NCBI GenBank assembly: GCA_001586965.3
Contig: LUCW03002030.1
Location: forward strand, 15,001 to 55,392
Reading direction: 5' to 3'
DNA length: 40,392 nt
Origin: Sphaeroforma sirkka
Lineage: Eukaryota > Opisthokonta > Ichthyosporea > Ichthyophonida
The first letter of the stretch is position 1; every line of letters begins with the position of its first letter. A program made the position numbers and the translations under genes. Below, piece after piece: positions 23,001-31,277 of the stretch. The notes under the pieces are model-generated. The model was not told the DNA's origin, ran no database searches, and saw only the letters and a program-made list of their open reading frames with translations.

Positions 23001-24058
23001 AGGAGCGGACTGGGTGAACGCCTGCGTCGCAAGTGGGTGGCGCTGCTGTATGCCTGTGATCGTCCTGTGATATCTTCTTAATACAGTCCTGAATGTGTGG
23101 TGGGCTTGGGGGTTTGCGTAGATGCACCTAGTCCGGTAGAGTTGGACCGGTCCACGCCACCCAACCGCACACGCACGCCTATACCTAATTACTCGATTTG
23201 TGTATAAGCCAGTATTTGTGTATTGGTTTTGGCGTGCGAATCTTTCCCTATAACGTTCTTTATAGGCACTTAATATACGCGAACTCATCCCATGTGTTAC
23301 CAGAGTACGTGTACGGACTTGAGAAGTTTTGGGCCTTCATCAAATACCGCAGAGACCCACGACCGGTGGAGATCTGTCCGGAGCTGAAGGTATGTGCATG
23401 AAGCGACATACATATTTATATGTTTGTATATGGATAAGGACGTGTATATCTTACCCATACCATATCACCATGAAACGCAGCCACAACATGTATGCATACC
23501 TGTGCATGATTGGACACAAGCTTGGATGGCCCGAGTATATGCGTTAGTATATCTATGTGTCACGTGTGCATGCATTCACGGCATGTGTGACATATGAGCG
23601 ATCTCATCGTTAACATTGTGCACGTTGCATATAGCCCCTGTGTATGCAATCGCCTGTCCACGCCATGTGTGAATGCTTATATAAATGTGTATATAGTTCT
23701 ATGTGTATATGCCTATATACATATATATATCTCTGTGTGTGTGTGTGTATGCATGGATGTGTATATATGTAGCATATACCTAGGTATATGTGTGCATACC
23801 TACATATGGCTCTTGTACTCACCCCATGCACAGGCGACGTTGGCCAACTTCAAGACTTTGTCGGACTTCAAGGCGGCTGCCAGTGCATTCGAGCAGCAGC
23901 GCAAATCCGAGGCCAAGAACAATCCGAAAGCCAAGACTCAGGACAAGAAGAAGGGCAAGGGCACCAATGAGAAGACAGAGAATAAGGAGAAAGCCGTAGA
24001 GGCGGAACGTAAGAAGAGTGAGGCTAAGGCTGCGGATGTTCCGGCTGCTAAAGAGTAG
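10065..24058 (+). CDS. LARP1: La-related protein 1 (LARP1), 19 coding exons
   Basis: An RNA-binding regulator; in animals it binds the cap and TOP motif of ribosomal-protein mRNAs, represses them under mTOR control and stabilises them. Coding exons: 10065-10214, 10630-10815, 11715-11834, 13217-13517, 13648-13867, 14615-14759, 14979-15143, 15560-15628, 16068-16176, 16453-16741, 17828-17939, 18628-18727, 20130-20275, 20552-20659, 21451-21529, 21985-22129, 22543-22652, 23304-23389, 23834-24058. All introns are GT-AG, the phases join, and the sum is 954 aa. Landmarks: NPWARK (45-50), NLWPDL in exon 3, KWVPFKIE early in exon 4, a His/Asn/Gly-rich linker, La motif (about 318-405), [12 protein letters not shown] in exon 9, IVIVTQTPP in exon 10, YYYEQDMYK in exon 11, [11 protein letters not shown] in exon 12, RFYPV and [14 protein letters not shown] in exon 13, DM15 (741-880), and a Lys/Ala/Glu-rich tail. 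The start has a good ATG context after a UTR-type acceptor. The exon 6 donor (GTGCGG) is the weakest junction. Confidence 0.95.
10241..10267. repeat. (AT)n microsatellite in LARP1 intron 1
   Basis: A short pure TA run near the 5' end of the intron. Similar runs occur in other LARP1 introns at about 11169-11191, 11533-11557, 11636-11657, 16206-16226 and 16771-16789. Confidence 0.9.
11925..12640. repeat. 25-bp minisatellite in LARP1 intron 3
   Basis: About 28 diverged copies of a 25-base unit of the form ATAGGTGATTTCATAGTACC plus ACAAA. ATAGGT landmarks at 12131, 12156, 12181 and 12206 are spaced exactly 25. From about 12400 to 12600 copies pair into a 50-75-base higher unit marked by TTAGTATCTTAAAAAAGG. 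It fills half of the 1.38-kb intron. Confidence 0.9.
13556..13600 (+). repeat. copy of the 5' edge of LARP1 exon 5 inside intron 4
   Basis: The stretch beginning CATGGTCGCAC repeats 99 bases later at 13655 inside exon 5 with only a few substitutions. Both would read MVA-x-P-x-AYNMPY, so the copy keeps the codon frame. Intron 4 is only 130 bases long, so this copy makes up a third of it. Confidence 0.85.
13984..14103 (+). repeat. diverged copy of the 3' half of LARP1 exon 5 inside intron 5
   Basis: The core reads [16 protein letters not shown] against [16 protein letters not shown] in the exon (exon bases about 13787-13835). Weaker similarity runs upstream to a shared GTACCAC (13984 versus 13736) and downstream to the position of the exon donor. 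Further on it drifts out of frame and the donor is not kept, so it is unlikely to be a used exon. Confidence 0.85.
14765..14845. repeat. (AT)n/(GTAT)n microsatellite in LARP1 intron 6
   Basis: TA repeats broken by GTATGTGTATATG-like units, starting only six bases inside the intron. This AT run directly follows the weak exon 6 donor. Confidence 0.9.
15636..15985. repeat. alternating long/short tandem repeat in LARP1 intron 8
   Basis: Copies are marked by CAGATGTGT at 15691, 15734, 15804, 15849, 15915 and 15970; spacings are 43, 70, 45, 66 and 55. Most copies contain TTTTGAATTGCAG, which looks like a 3' splice site, and CAAATAAACGACAT. The array starts within 10 bases of the exon 8 donor. Confidence 0.88.
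17036..17430. repeat. 25-bp tandem repeat in LARP1 intron 10
   Basis: ATATGTATA-type landmarks fall at 17041, 17066, 17091, 17116, 17141, 17166 and 17191, exactly 25 apart. Copies alternate between TAGCGTACAGCACGTAGC and TAAAGTATTGTACTTGGC types, giving a 50-base higher unit. The array decays after about 17400. Confidence 0.9.
18285..18600. repeat. 79-bp repeat with telomere-like CCCTAAA in LARP1 intron 11
   Basis: Four copies, with the landmark CCACTTAAAC at 18331, 18410 and 18489 and CCACTCAAAC at 18568, spaced exactly 79. Each copy holds AAACCCTAAACCCTGAAC, two steps of a TTTAGGG-type telomeric heptamer, plus GTCACGTACACTGT. The array ends 28 bases before the exon 12 acceptor. Confidence 0.92.
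18728..20129. other. LARP1 intron 12, longest intron
   Basis: This 1.4-kb intron holds no tandem array apart from an (AT)n run at 20014-20053 and TGTATG-rich stretches near 19060-19100. I see no nested gene on either strand. Confidence 0.7.
20014..20053. repeat. (AT)n microsatellite in LARP1 intron 12
   Basis: A pure TA run of about 40 bases, some 75 bases before the exon 13 acceptor. Confidence 0.93.
20870..21200. repeat. 31-bp minisatellite in LARP1 intron 14
   Basis: About 11 copies of CATGTACATATACACATACC plus TACACCCATC. CATG landmarks at 20877, 20908, 20939 and 20970 are spaced 31; later copies vary. Long open frames read through it are repeat artefacts. Confidence 0.9.
22101..22376 (+). 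repeat. tandem repeat that includes the exon 16 donor edge of LARP1
   Basis: The last 29 bases of exon 16 and its donor recur twice in intron 16. TCTCGAGGA landmarks fall at 22103 (exon), 22218 and 22323. The three read [20 protein letters not shown] and [10 protein letters not shown], each followed by GTAAAT or GTAAAC. All copies keep 29 bases before the GT, so codon phase is conserved. AT-rich spacers make units of 115 and 105 bases. Confidence 0.9.
22718..22836. repeat. two-copy tandem duplication in LARP1 intron 17
   Basis: Units starting CAGACACCACGTG (22718) and CAGACACTACGTG (22782) are 64 apart and share TATATAGCGAG, GTGTG and CGTGTGTAGTT segments. Confidence 0.8.
22900..22994. repeat. 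second two-copy tandem duplication in LARP1 intron 17
   Basis: ATGACAAAGTA at 22900 and 22947 begins two 47-base units, both ending in TTCTGGCTTGTGTG. Confidence 0.82.
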
Positions 24059-24650
24059 AGTGACGGAGAGGAATGTGGAGGGTGGCGGAGGGCCTCGAAG
24101 GCATTGTACATAGTTTTAGATCAGACCAATACGTATATACACATACATATGTTTATATATATATATATATATTTATAGGTATATATTTGTACATATCTAT
24201 ATATATATATATACTTGAATACAAGCTCTCATCTGCATATCGTGGTGCATGTGATGTGACTGTGGTCCGAATAAAGCGAGGACACGACCACGCGCACACA
24301 GTGCAGCCGTTCCGATAAACACAAGGTGTTTACGTACGGTTTGGGGGTACGTATTCTGGGCGAGTATTGGTCTACCAGGGCAGGCGATGCCGAGAAAAGC
24401 CGTTTGCGTATGTACTATGCGTACGACGTACACTCGGCGACTATTGGTGGACTGGTAGGAGAGGAGTTGAGAATAGTAACCACGTGCGTGGTGGAGCGTA
24501 CAGGCTTGATGCCGACGTTTCTATTGGTTATTAATATGTTTATAGTTTTATTAAAGTCTAAGTTAGGGTCAGAAATTGGATCTGTTTGTTGTTACGTTGC
24601 TCATTGTTATTGAAGTCTTAAATGTCTTGTTTGGGAGGTATGTAATAGGT
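24059..24650 (+). other. LARP1 3' UTR and short downstream spacer
   Basis: After the stop there is a TATA-rich stretch (24145-24210), then AATAAA at 24270-24275. An open frame at 24326-24613 has no recognisable domain. The satellites start after about 24650. Confidence 0.55.
24270..24275 (+). terminator. LARP1: candidate poly(A) signal of LARP1
   Basis: AATAAA 212 bases after the stop codon is the first good poly(A) hexamer downstream. Confidence 0.5.
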
Positions 24651-24659
24651 GGTGTGTTT

Positions 24660-26040
24660 CCACTAATTTGTTCTATTCAAGTTATGGAATCCATTGGTTG
24701 TTAAGGTGTCTGTAGGGTTGTTATGTATAATATGGGAGGATAATATTATTGAATTCTATTTATTATCAGGATATATGTAGGTTTGTATTGAATAATATAG
24801 ACGTGTCAAAAGTGAGATTTATTAATTATTGGGATTTCTGTAGGTTTGTCATGTATAATAAAGGAGGGACAATAATATTGAGGTCGATCTATTGTCAGGT
24901 TGTCTGTAGGTTTGTCATGTATATAATATGATAGGGCCAATATAACATTGAAATCTATTTATAATTACGATGTCTGTAGGTTTGTAGTGTATAATATGGG
25001 AGGATCAATATTTTTTGCGGTCTATTTATAATCAGGATGTCTGATGGATTGTAGTGTATAGTATAGAAGGGTCGATATATCATTGAGGTCTATTTGTCAG
25101 GATGTCTGTAGGTTTGTAATGTATAATGTAGGAGGGTCAATATTGACAAGGTCGATCTATTGATAGTGTGCCTGTCGGTTTGTTACGTATATTATATAAG
25201 AGGGTCAATATTGACAAGGTCGATCTATTGATAGTGTGCCTGTCGGTTTGTTACGTAAATCATATAAGAGGGTCAATATATTCCTGAGGTCTATTTATAT
25301 TCAGGATGTCGGTAGGATTGTAGTGTTTGATATAGATGGGTCCATATATCATTAAGGTCTATACATTATCAGGGCGTCTATAGATTTGTAAAGTATAATA
25401 TAGGAGGGTTAACACTATTGAAGTCGATTTATTGTCAGAGTATCTTTAAGTTTGTTTGTGTATAAATTTAGGAGGGTCAATGTATTATTAGGTCTAGTTA
25501 TCATCAGGATGTCTGTAGGTCTGTAATGTGTAATATAAGAGGGTCAATACTATTGATTGTCAGGGCGTCTGTATTGTGTGCAATAAAACAGGTTCAATGT
25601 ATTATTGCAGTCTATTTATTATCGGGATGTCTGTAGGTTTGTTATAATTAATATAGAAGGGTCAATATCAGGGCTATTTATTATCAGATGTATGTGGGTT
25701 TGTTATGTACGATATAGGAGAGTCAATATTATTAAAGTTTTCATTGTCAGGGTATCTGTAAGTTATGTATAAATGTAATAGGGTCAATCTTTTTTAGGTC
25801 TGTTTATTATCGGGTTGGTCTGTAGGATTGTTACGTATATAAATATAGACAGGCCAATATCATTGGGTCTATTTATTATCCGGATGACTGTAGATTTGTT
25901 AAGTATAATCTAGGAGGGTCAATCTATTTATCATCGGGATGTCTGTAGGTTCAAGTTTAATAGACGAGGGTCATTATTATTGAGCTTTATTTATTATTAG
26001 GATGTTGGCAAGTTTGTCAAGTTGAATATAAAGCCACAAA
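24660..26040. repeat. minisatellite with a unit of about 67 bp
   Basis: About 20 diverged copies of a unit containing GATGTCTGTAGGTTTGT, AATGTATAATATAGGAGGGT and CAATATTATTGAGGTCTATT. GTAGGTTTGT-type landmarks at 24777, 24840, 24906, 24976, 25108, 25174 and 25242 are 63-70 apart (one skips a unit). Two units near 25130-25260 are almost identical to each other. The array passes directly into the 25-bp satellite. Confidence 0.9.
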
Positions 26041-26049
26041 TATTGAGGG

Positions 26050-29000
26050 CAATGATTCCGTCGGCCTACCTATGATTCTATTTTAGGTTACCTATAATTC
26101 TTTTTTAGAATACCTATGATTTTGTTCTAGAGTGCGGCCTGTGATTCTGTTGTAGAAGAGCTACCTACGGTTTTAGCCTCAATATGATTATATTTTAAGC
26201 TGCCTACAATTTTGTTGTAGAAGCCTATTTATAGTTCAATTTTAGTCTACCTGTAACTTTGTTGTTGTAGGCCATCCATTGTTTTGTTTTTAAAAGCTAA
26301 CTTTGATTTTTGTGACTGTATTTAGACTACCCATGATTCTGCCATAGAATGCAATCTATAATTCAGATCGAACTGGCTACCTATGATTTTAACTTAAAAG
26401 GCGGCATATGGTTCTATCTAAGAAGGCTACATATGATTTTGTTTTAAAATGCTGCCCATGATATTTTTGGGTTACTTTCTTAAGCTACCTGTTATCCTGT
26501 TTTGATAGGCTATCTATCACTCTGTTCTAAGCTACCAGTTACCTATGGTTCTTTTTTAGACTGCCTCTGATTTTGTTGTAAAAGGCTAAAGCTGTTTTTA
26601 AAGGCGACCTATGATTATGTTGCTGAAGACTACTTAATTTTCAAATTTAGACTACCTATGATTTTGTTGTAGTAGGCTACTTATGAATCTATTCCAGAAG
26701 GCTATCTACAATTCCATATGAGTTCGTTTTAGGCTACCGTTGCTTTTGCTGTAGAAGGATAGCTATTAATATGTTTAGAAAGGCTACCTATGTTTCTATT
26801 TAACTATCTATGATGCTGTTTTGAAGGCTGCATATGATCCTGTATTAAAAGGCTATACATGATTCTGTTTTGACTACCTAATATAATGTGTGAAAACGCT
26901 ACCTATGATTCTGTTGTAAGCTACCTATGATCCTGTTTTGAAATTCTAAAATATGATCCTACCTTAGAAGGCTACAAATGATTCGTTTGAAAAGCTACCT
27001 ATGGTTCTGTTGCTGAAGACTGACTATGAATCTATCTTAGATACCTTTGGCTCTGTTGTGGACATATGGTTTTGCTTTAAAAATCTACCTATGATTTTGC
27101 CTCTGATTTAGTTGCAGAAGGCTACAACTGTTTTTATCCGCTACCTATAATTTTGTTTTGGAAGTCTACCTACTTTTCTATTTTAGGCTACCAATGTTTT
27201 TGCGTAGACGGCTTATGATTTTGTTTTCAAAGGCTACATACTGTTTCTTGTGATTTCGTTCAAGGCTATTCATAATTGTGTTGTAGTGGGCTACCTAATA
27301 AAATGTTAAAAACGCTACCAATGATTCTTTTTTAAACTACCCATGATTTCATATTAAATTATCTATTATACTGTTTTTAAAACTACCTATAATCTTGTTC
27401 TGAAAGGCTATATATGATCCTATTTTTTAAAAGGCTACACATGATACTGTTTTAAAGACTACCTACTGTAATGTTTAAGAACATTATCCATGATTTGGTT
27501 ACCTATAATTTTAGGTCACCTATGACTTGGTTCTGTTGTGAAAGGCTAGATTACTCATTTTGTTTTGTTATATATGCTACCAGATATTTTTTTTTATTGC
27601 GCCACCTATGATCCTTTCGCAGGCTACCCAGAATTTTGCTTAGACATTTTTGCTGTAGAAGGCTATTTATGAATCTGCTTCTAAAATAACGCTACCTGGG
27701 ATTCTGTTTTAGAAGGCGTCGTATAATTTTGTTGTAAAAGGCTACCTATGATTCTGTTTTAGGTTACTCACAATTTTCTTTTAGGCTTTCTATGATTTAA
27801 TTGTGTAAGGCTACTTGAGACATTTTAAGGCTACCTATTATTCTGCTTAGGCTATCTATGATATTGTTGGAGAATACTATATTGGTTCTGTTGTAGAAGG
27901 TTACCTATGATAGACTGCGTATGATCCTATTTTAGGCTGCATATGTTCTTTTTGCAAATAGTAGGCTGTCTAATGTTCGGTTTTAATGGGCCACCTACGA
28001 TTATATCTACAAATCGGTTTCATACCAGCTGCGATTCTGTTGTAAAAGACTACCTGTAGTTGTAATTTAGACTACCTTCGATTTTGTTGTAGTACCTCGG
28101 ATTTTGTTGTAGAAGGTTACCTTTGATTGTATTTGGGCTAGCGGTGATTATATTTCGACTACCTGATTTTGTTTTGTTTTATTCAGTTATCTATTATTCT
28201 GATTTATGTGGCTGTGTATGATTCTGTTCTAGGCTACCTATATTTTTGTTATATAAGGGTATCTATGTCGAAAAGGCTACCTGTGATGAAAAGGCTACCT
28301 GTGATTCTATTTATTTAAAAGATTACATATGATTGTATTTGAAAACGCTGAATACTGATGATTTTGTTGTTGTAAAGGAAATCTACCCCATGTCTCTTTT
28401 TTTTCTTTTATATGCTACCAAAATTGTGCTGTATAGGGTTGTCATGATTCTGCTTCAAAAGGCTATCTATGATTCCCATTGGAACAAACCCCATATGATT
28501 ACGTTTTAATAGACTATCTATGATTTTGTTTGAAAAATACTCCATATCTACTTATGGTTCGTTTCATAAGACTATCTATGATTATGTTTGAAAAGACTAA
28601 CTGTGAATCTGTTCCAGTAGGCTACATATGATTCTGTCTAAAAGTGCTACATATGATTCTGTTTAAAAGTGCTACATATTATTCTGTTTAAAAAGGCTAT
28701 ACATGATTCTTATAAAAGGTTATTTACCATTAATTGTTGTTTTAGAACGATACATATGATTATTTTAAACGACCTATGATTCTGTTTTTAAAAGCCAGCT
28801 ATGATTGTATTAGTAGGTTATTATATTTCTTTATTATGAATCAAAGGTTACATATGATTCTGTTTTCAAAGGCTACATAGGGGGCTGTTCTTAAAAGAAT
28901 ACTATCTGTCATTCTGTAATAGAGGGCTTATTGTCTATTAATGTCTTTAGGAGGATATCTATGTTTCTGTTTGGAGAAAGGATACCAATAATCATGTTGT

Positions 29001-29590
29001 AAAGGGCTACTTATGATTATACTTCAAAAGACTATCTATGATTCTGTCTGGAAAAGCTCCATATGATTCTGGTTTAAAGGCTACTCATGGTTCGTTTGAA
29101 AAGGCTACCTATGATTCTGTTCCAGTAGGCTACATATAATAAAGAGATACATATATGGTTCTATTTAAAGGATTACACATGATTCTATTATAAAACGCAA
29201 CCAATAATTGTTGTTTTAGAACCATACCTATTATTATATTCTGTTTTTTAAAAGCCAGCTATGATTTTGTTTTAGAAGGCTATTTATATTTCTTGAATCA
29301 AAAGCTACATATGATTCAGTTTACAAAGGCTACATACGATTCAGTTTACAAAGGCTACATATGATACTGTTTATAATACTATCTGTCATTCTGTAATAGA
29401 GGGCTTTTGTCTATTGATTTGTTCAGTAGGTTATCTGTTTCAAAAGGTTACCAATAATTATGTTTTAAAGGGCTACCTATGATTATACTTCAAAAGGCTA
29501 TCTACGATTTTGTCTGGAAAAGCTTCATATGATTCTGTTTTAAAAGACTACTTGTGGATCGTTTCAAAACGCTATCTATGATTATTTATG
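26050..29590. repeat. diverged 25-bp satellite, about 140 copies
   Basis: The unit is roughly AAGGCTACCTATGATTCTGT plus TTTAG. Landmarks near the 3' end (29007, 29032, 29057, 29081, 29105, 29130) are 24-25 apart. Copies are strongly diverged in the left part. From about 28540 they form a higher-order repeat of roughly 470-530 bases. No frame longer than about 60 codons is open here, so it is non-coding. Confidence 0.92.
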
Positions 29591-29599
29591 TTGTTTTAA

Positions 29600-30606
29600 T
29601 GTTTTATTAGACTTTTACGATATGGCAATGTGACTACGGATCACACCGTGTGTATCTGACAAATGACTACAGCACTTTGTAGTGAACTTGTTTCTCTCCA
29701 GGGTTATCGAGTTGTATGTAAGACACATAGCTCTTAGGTTAGTATAGGATAAATATATACATTAGTAGACATAGAGTCGTATGCAAATACGAACTTGGTC
29801 TAGTCCTTCGACTCAGGTCAATTGGTCACGACGCTGCTGATGCTTGACTGTGAGGGGGACAAATGAAAAAGGGCGCGGTAGGGTGGGACGGGAGGAGAAC
29901 AGATGATCAGAAGGATCTTCTGTTCTTCACTTTATGTACCCTACTGTGTATAAAGTTCAGAAGAGTCATATGAACTGGAATGGCGAGAAATGAGTCATTC
30001 CAGAGAACATGATGACTGAAACATAAATTGCAATTGTAAAAATTATAGCATTAATGTTGTTGCACTTCCAGCCACCGTAAGGTCCCTATTGAAGAAGCTG
30101 TCGTGATGAGTAGGAATTATTGCCCTGACATAGTTTTTCACTGATCCCTGTTTAATCCCTAGTATAGCACTGATAATTCGCTGGACGCTGGCGACGAATC
30201 CACGCCGAAAGGAGTGAGAGGTTAGTGGCGTTATCAATTGCTGTGGGATGCCTGCTGCCACAAATTGGTACTTCAGATCCGCCCAGAAATGTATGCGTTG
30301 TGCCGTGGTGGTGAAAATGCCCTCCACCTCATCAGAGTCCACTGTGAACACTAGATTGCCACGGAAGTACTGTTGTCCCAAAAATCGGAGAGTCTGTTGC
30401 AAGTGCGCTTACGCGCATGCGTCGCGAAAGTGTTTGTGCTGCGATTATGTCGTTTCCTACCGACGAGCGTTGTAAAAAATTTAAATGTGATATGAATCGG
30501 GCTGAAGTTGTTCATAGACGAGATCCTCGGTCCGACCAGGAAGAAGAACACTATCAAAGCACGCCAGTACACCGATACCGCCGAACAATAGTAGAGAGCC
30601 GATATC
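29600..30606 (-). mobile_element. DIRS-like retroelement, recombinase (3') part, decayed
   Basis: The minus-strand stretch 30402-30043 carries the C-terminal box of a tyrosine recombinase: TSHSFRRGFVASVQRI (the H-x-x-R motif) followed by GIKQGSVKNYVR, where the nucleophile Tyr is expected. DIRS-type elements use such a recombinase in place of an integrase. The stretch 29600-30042 would be the element's terminal region; it holds a hairpin (AGAACAGA 29896-29903 with TCTGTTCT 29919-29926). The remainder of the element resumes beyond the Ty3 insertion at 38248. It is an old, broken copy. Confidence 0.72.
30603..30606. repeat. left target-site duplication of the Ty3 element
   Basis: TATC directly before the left LTR; the same four bases follow the right LTR at 38248-38251. 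Confidence 0.75.
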
Positions 30607-31197
30607 TGTAGAAATACGGCCTCCGGTCAGTCTAAAATATCAAGATCAATTGAGATAATACATTGGTTTTATTTGTATTTTAAATAATTTAGTACAAGCT
30701 CTTTTTCCAATATTTCCAAAGTGTTCTAAATTCACTTTGATGGCTCCAATAGCCTGAGTATTTGGTATGACTCATCTACTTGGACCTATTTGAGACATTA
30801 GTAGATGTAGGATATTATAAACTAAATTTTATAATCTCCGAACTACTACTTATAGATTTTGGTCCTCCGCCAATCTCAAAATCCAATAAGTCTTTTCTTT
30901 TTTTTAACTTTTCTTCAGATGGAACTTTATTTATATCAGCTAATGTATTAACGTGACTTACGTTATTATGTCTATTTACAAATTAGGCAAGTGGTCATGA
31001 ACATTTAGTACTTCTAGTGAAAATTATTCAATAAAGAACAGCTAGAGGTAAGCCCTGTGTGATCGAGGATATTTAGGCTCTTAACAAGAGGCGGTCCCGA
31101 TCATTCTTACACAAGCTACCACTGCTAAATCTAACTGACTAAATTGTATTTCAGTTTAATATAGTTTGAAACTTAGTAATCTCCATCGAAGTTTACA
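30607..31197 (+). repeat. left LTR
   Basis: It starts TGTAGAAATACGGCC and ends GAAGTTTACA. Inside are a TATAAA (30816-30821) and an AATAAA (31030-31035), suitable as promoter and poly(A) signals. It is nearly identical to 37655-38247. Confidence 0.95.
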
Positions 31198-31277
31198 TAT
31201 TTTTCAGTTATTTAGTAGTTACAGTAGTGTACTGCTTCTAGACTGTCTGACATCGATTTACTATCCAGCAAATACTA

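Larger units (their letters stand above)
21451..23389 (+). other. LARP1: DM15 cap-binding region exons of LARP1 (exons 15-18)
   Basis: Three helical hairpin repeats run from [20 protein letters not shown] (exon 15) through [17 protein letters not shown] (exon 16) and [19 protein letters not shown] (exon 17) to [14 protein letters not shown] (exon 18). Aligned by eye to human LARP1, the cap and TOP-binding residues as I remember them (R840, F844, R847, R879, Y883, Y922) all have identical counterparts. This implies a working cap pocket. Confidence 0.9.
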
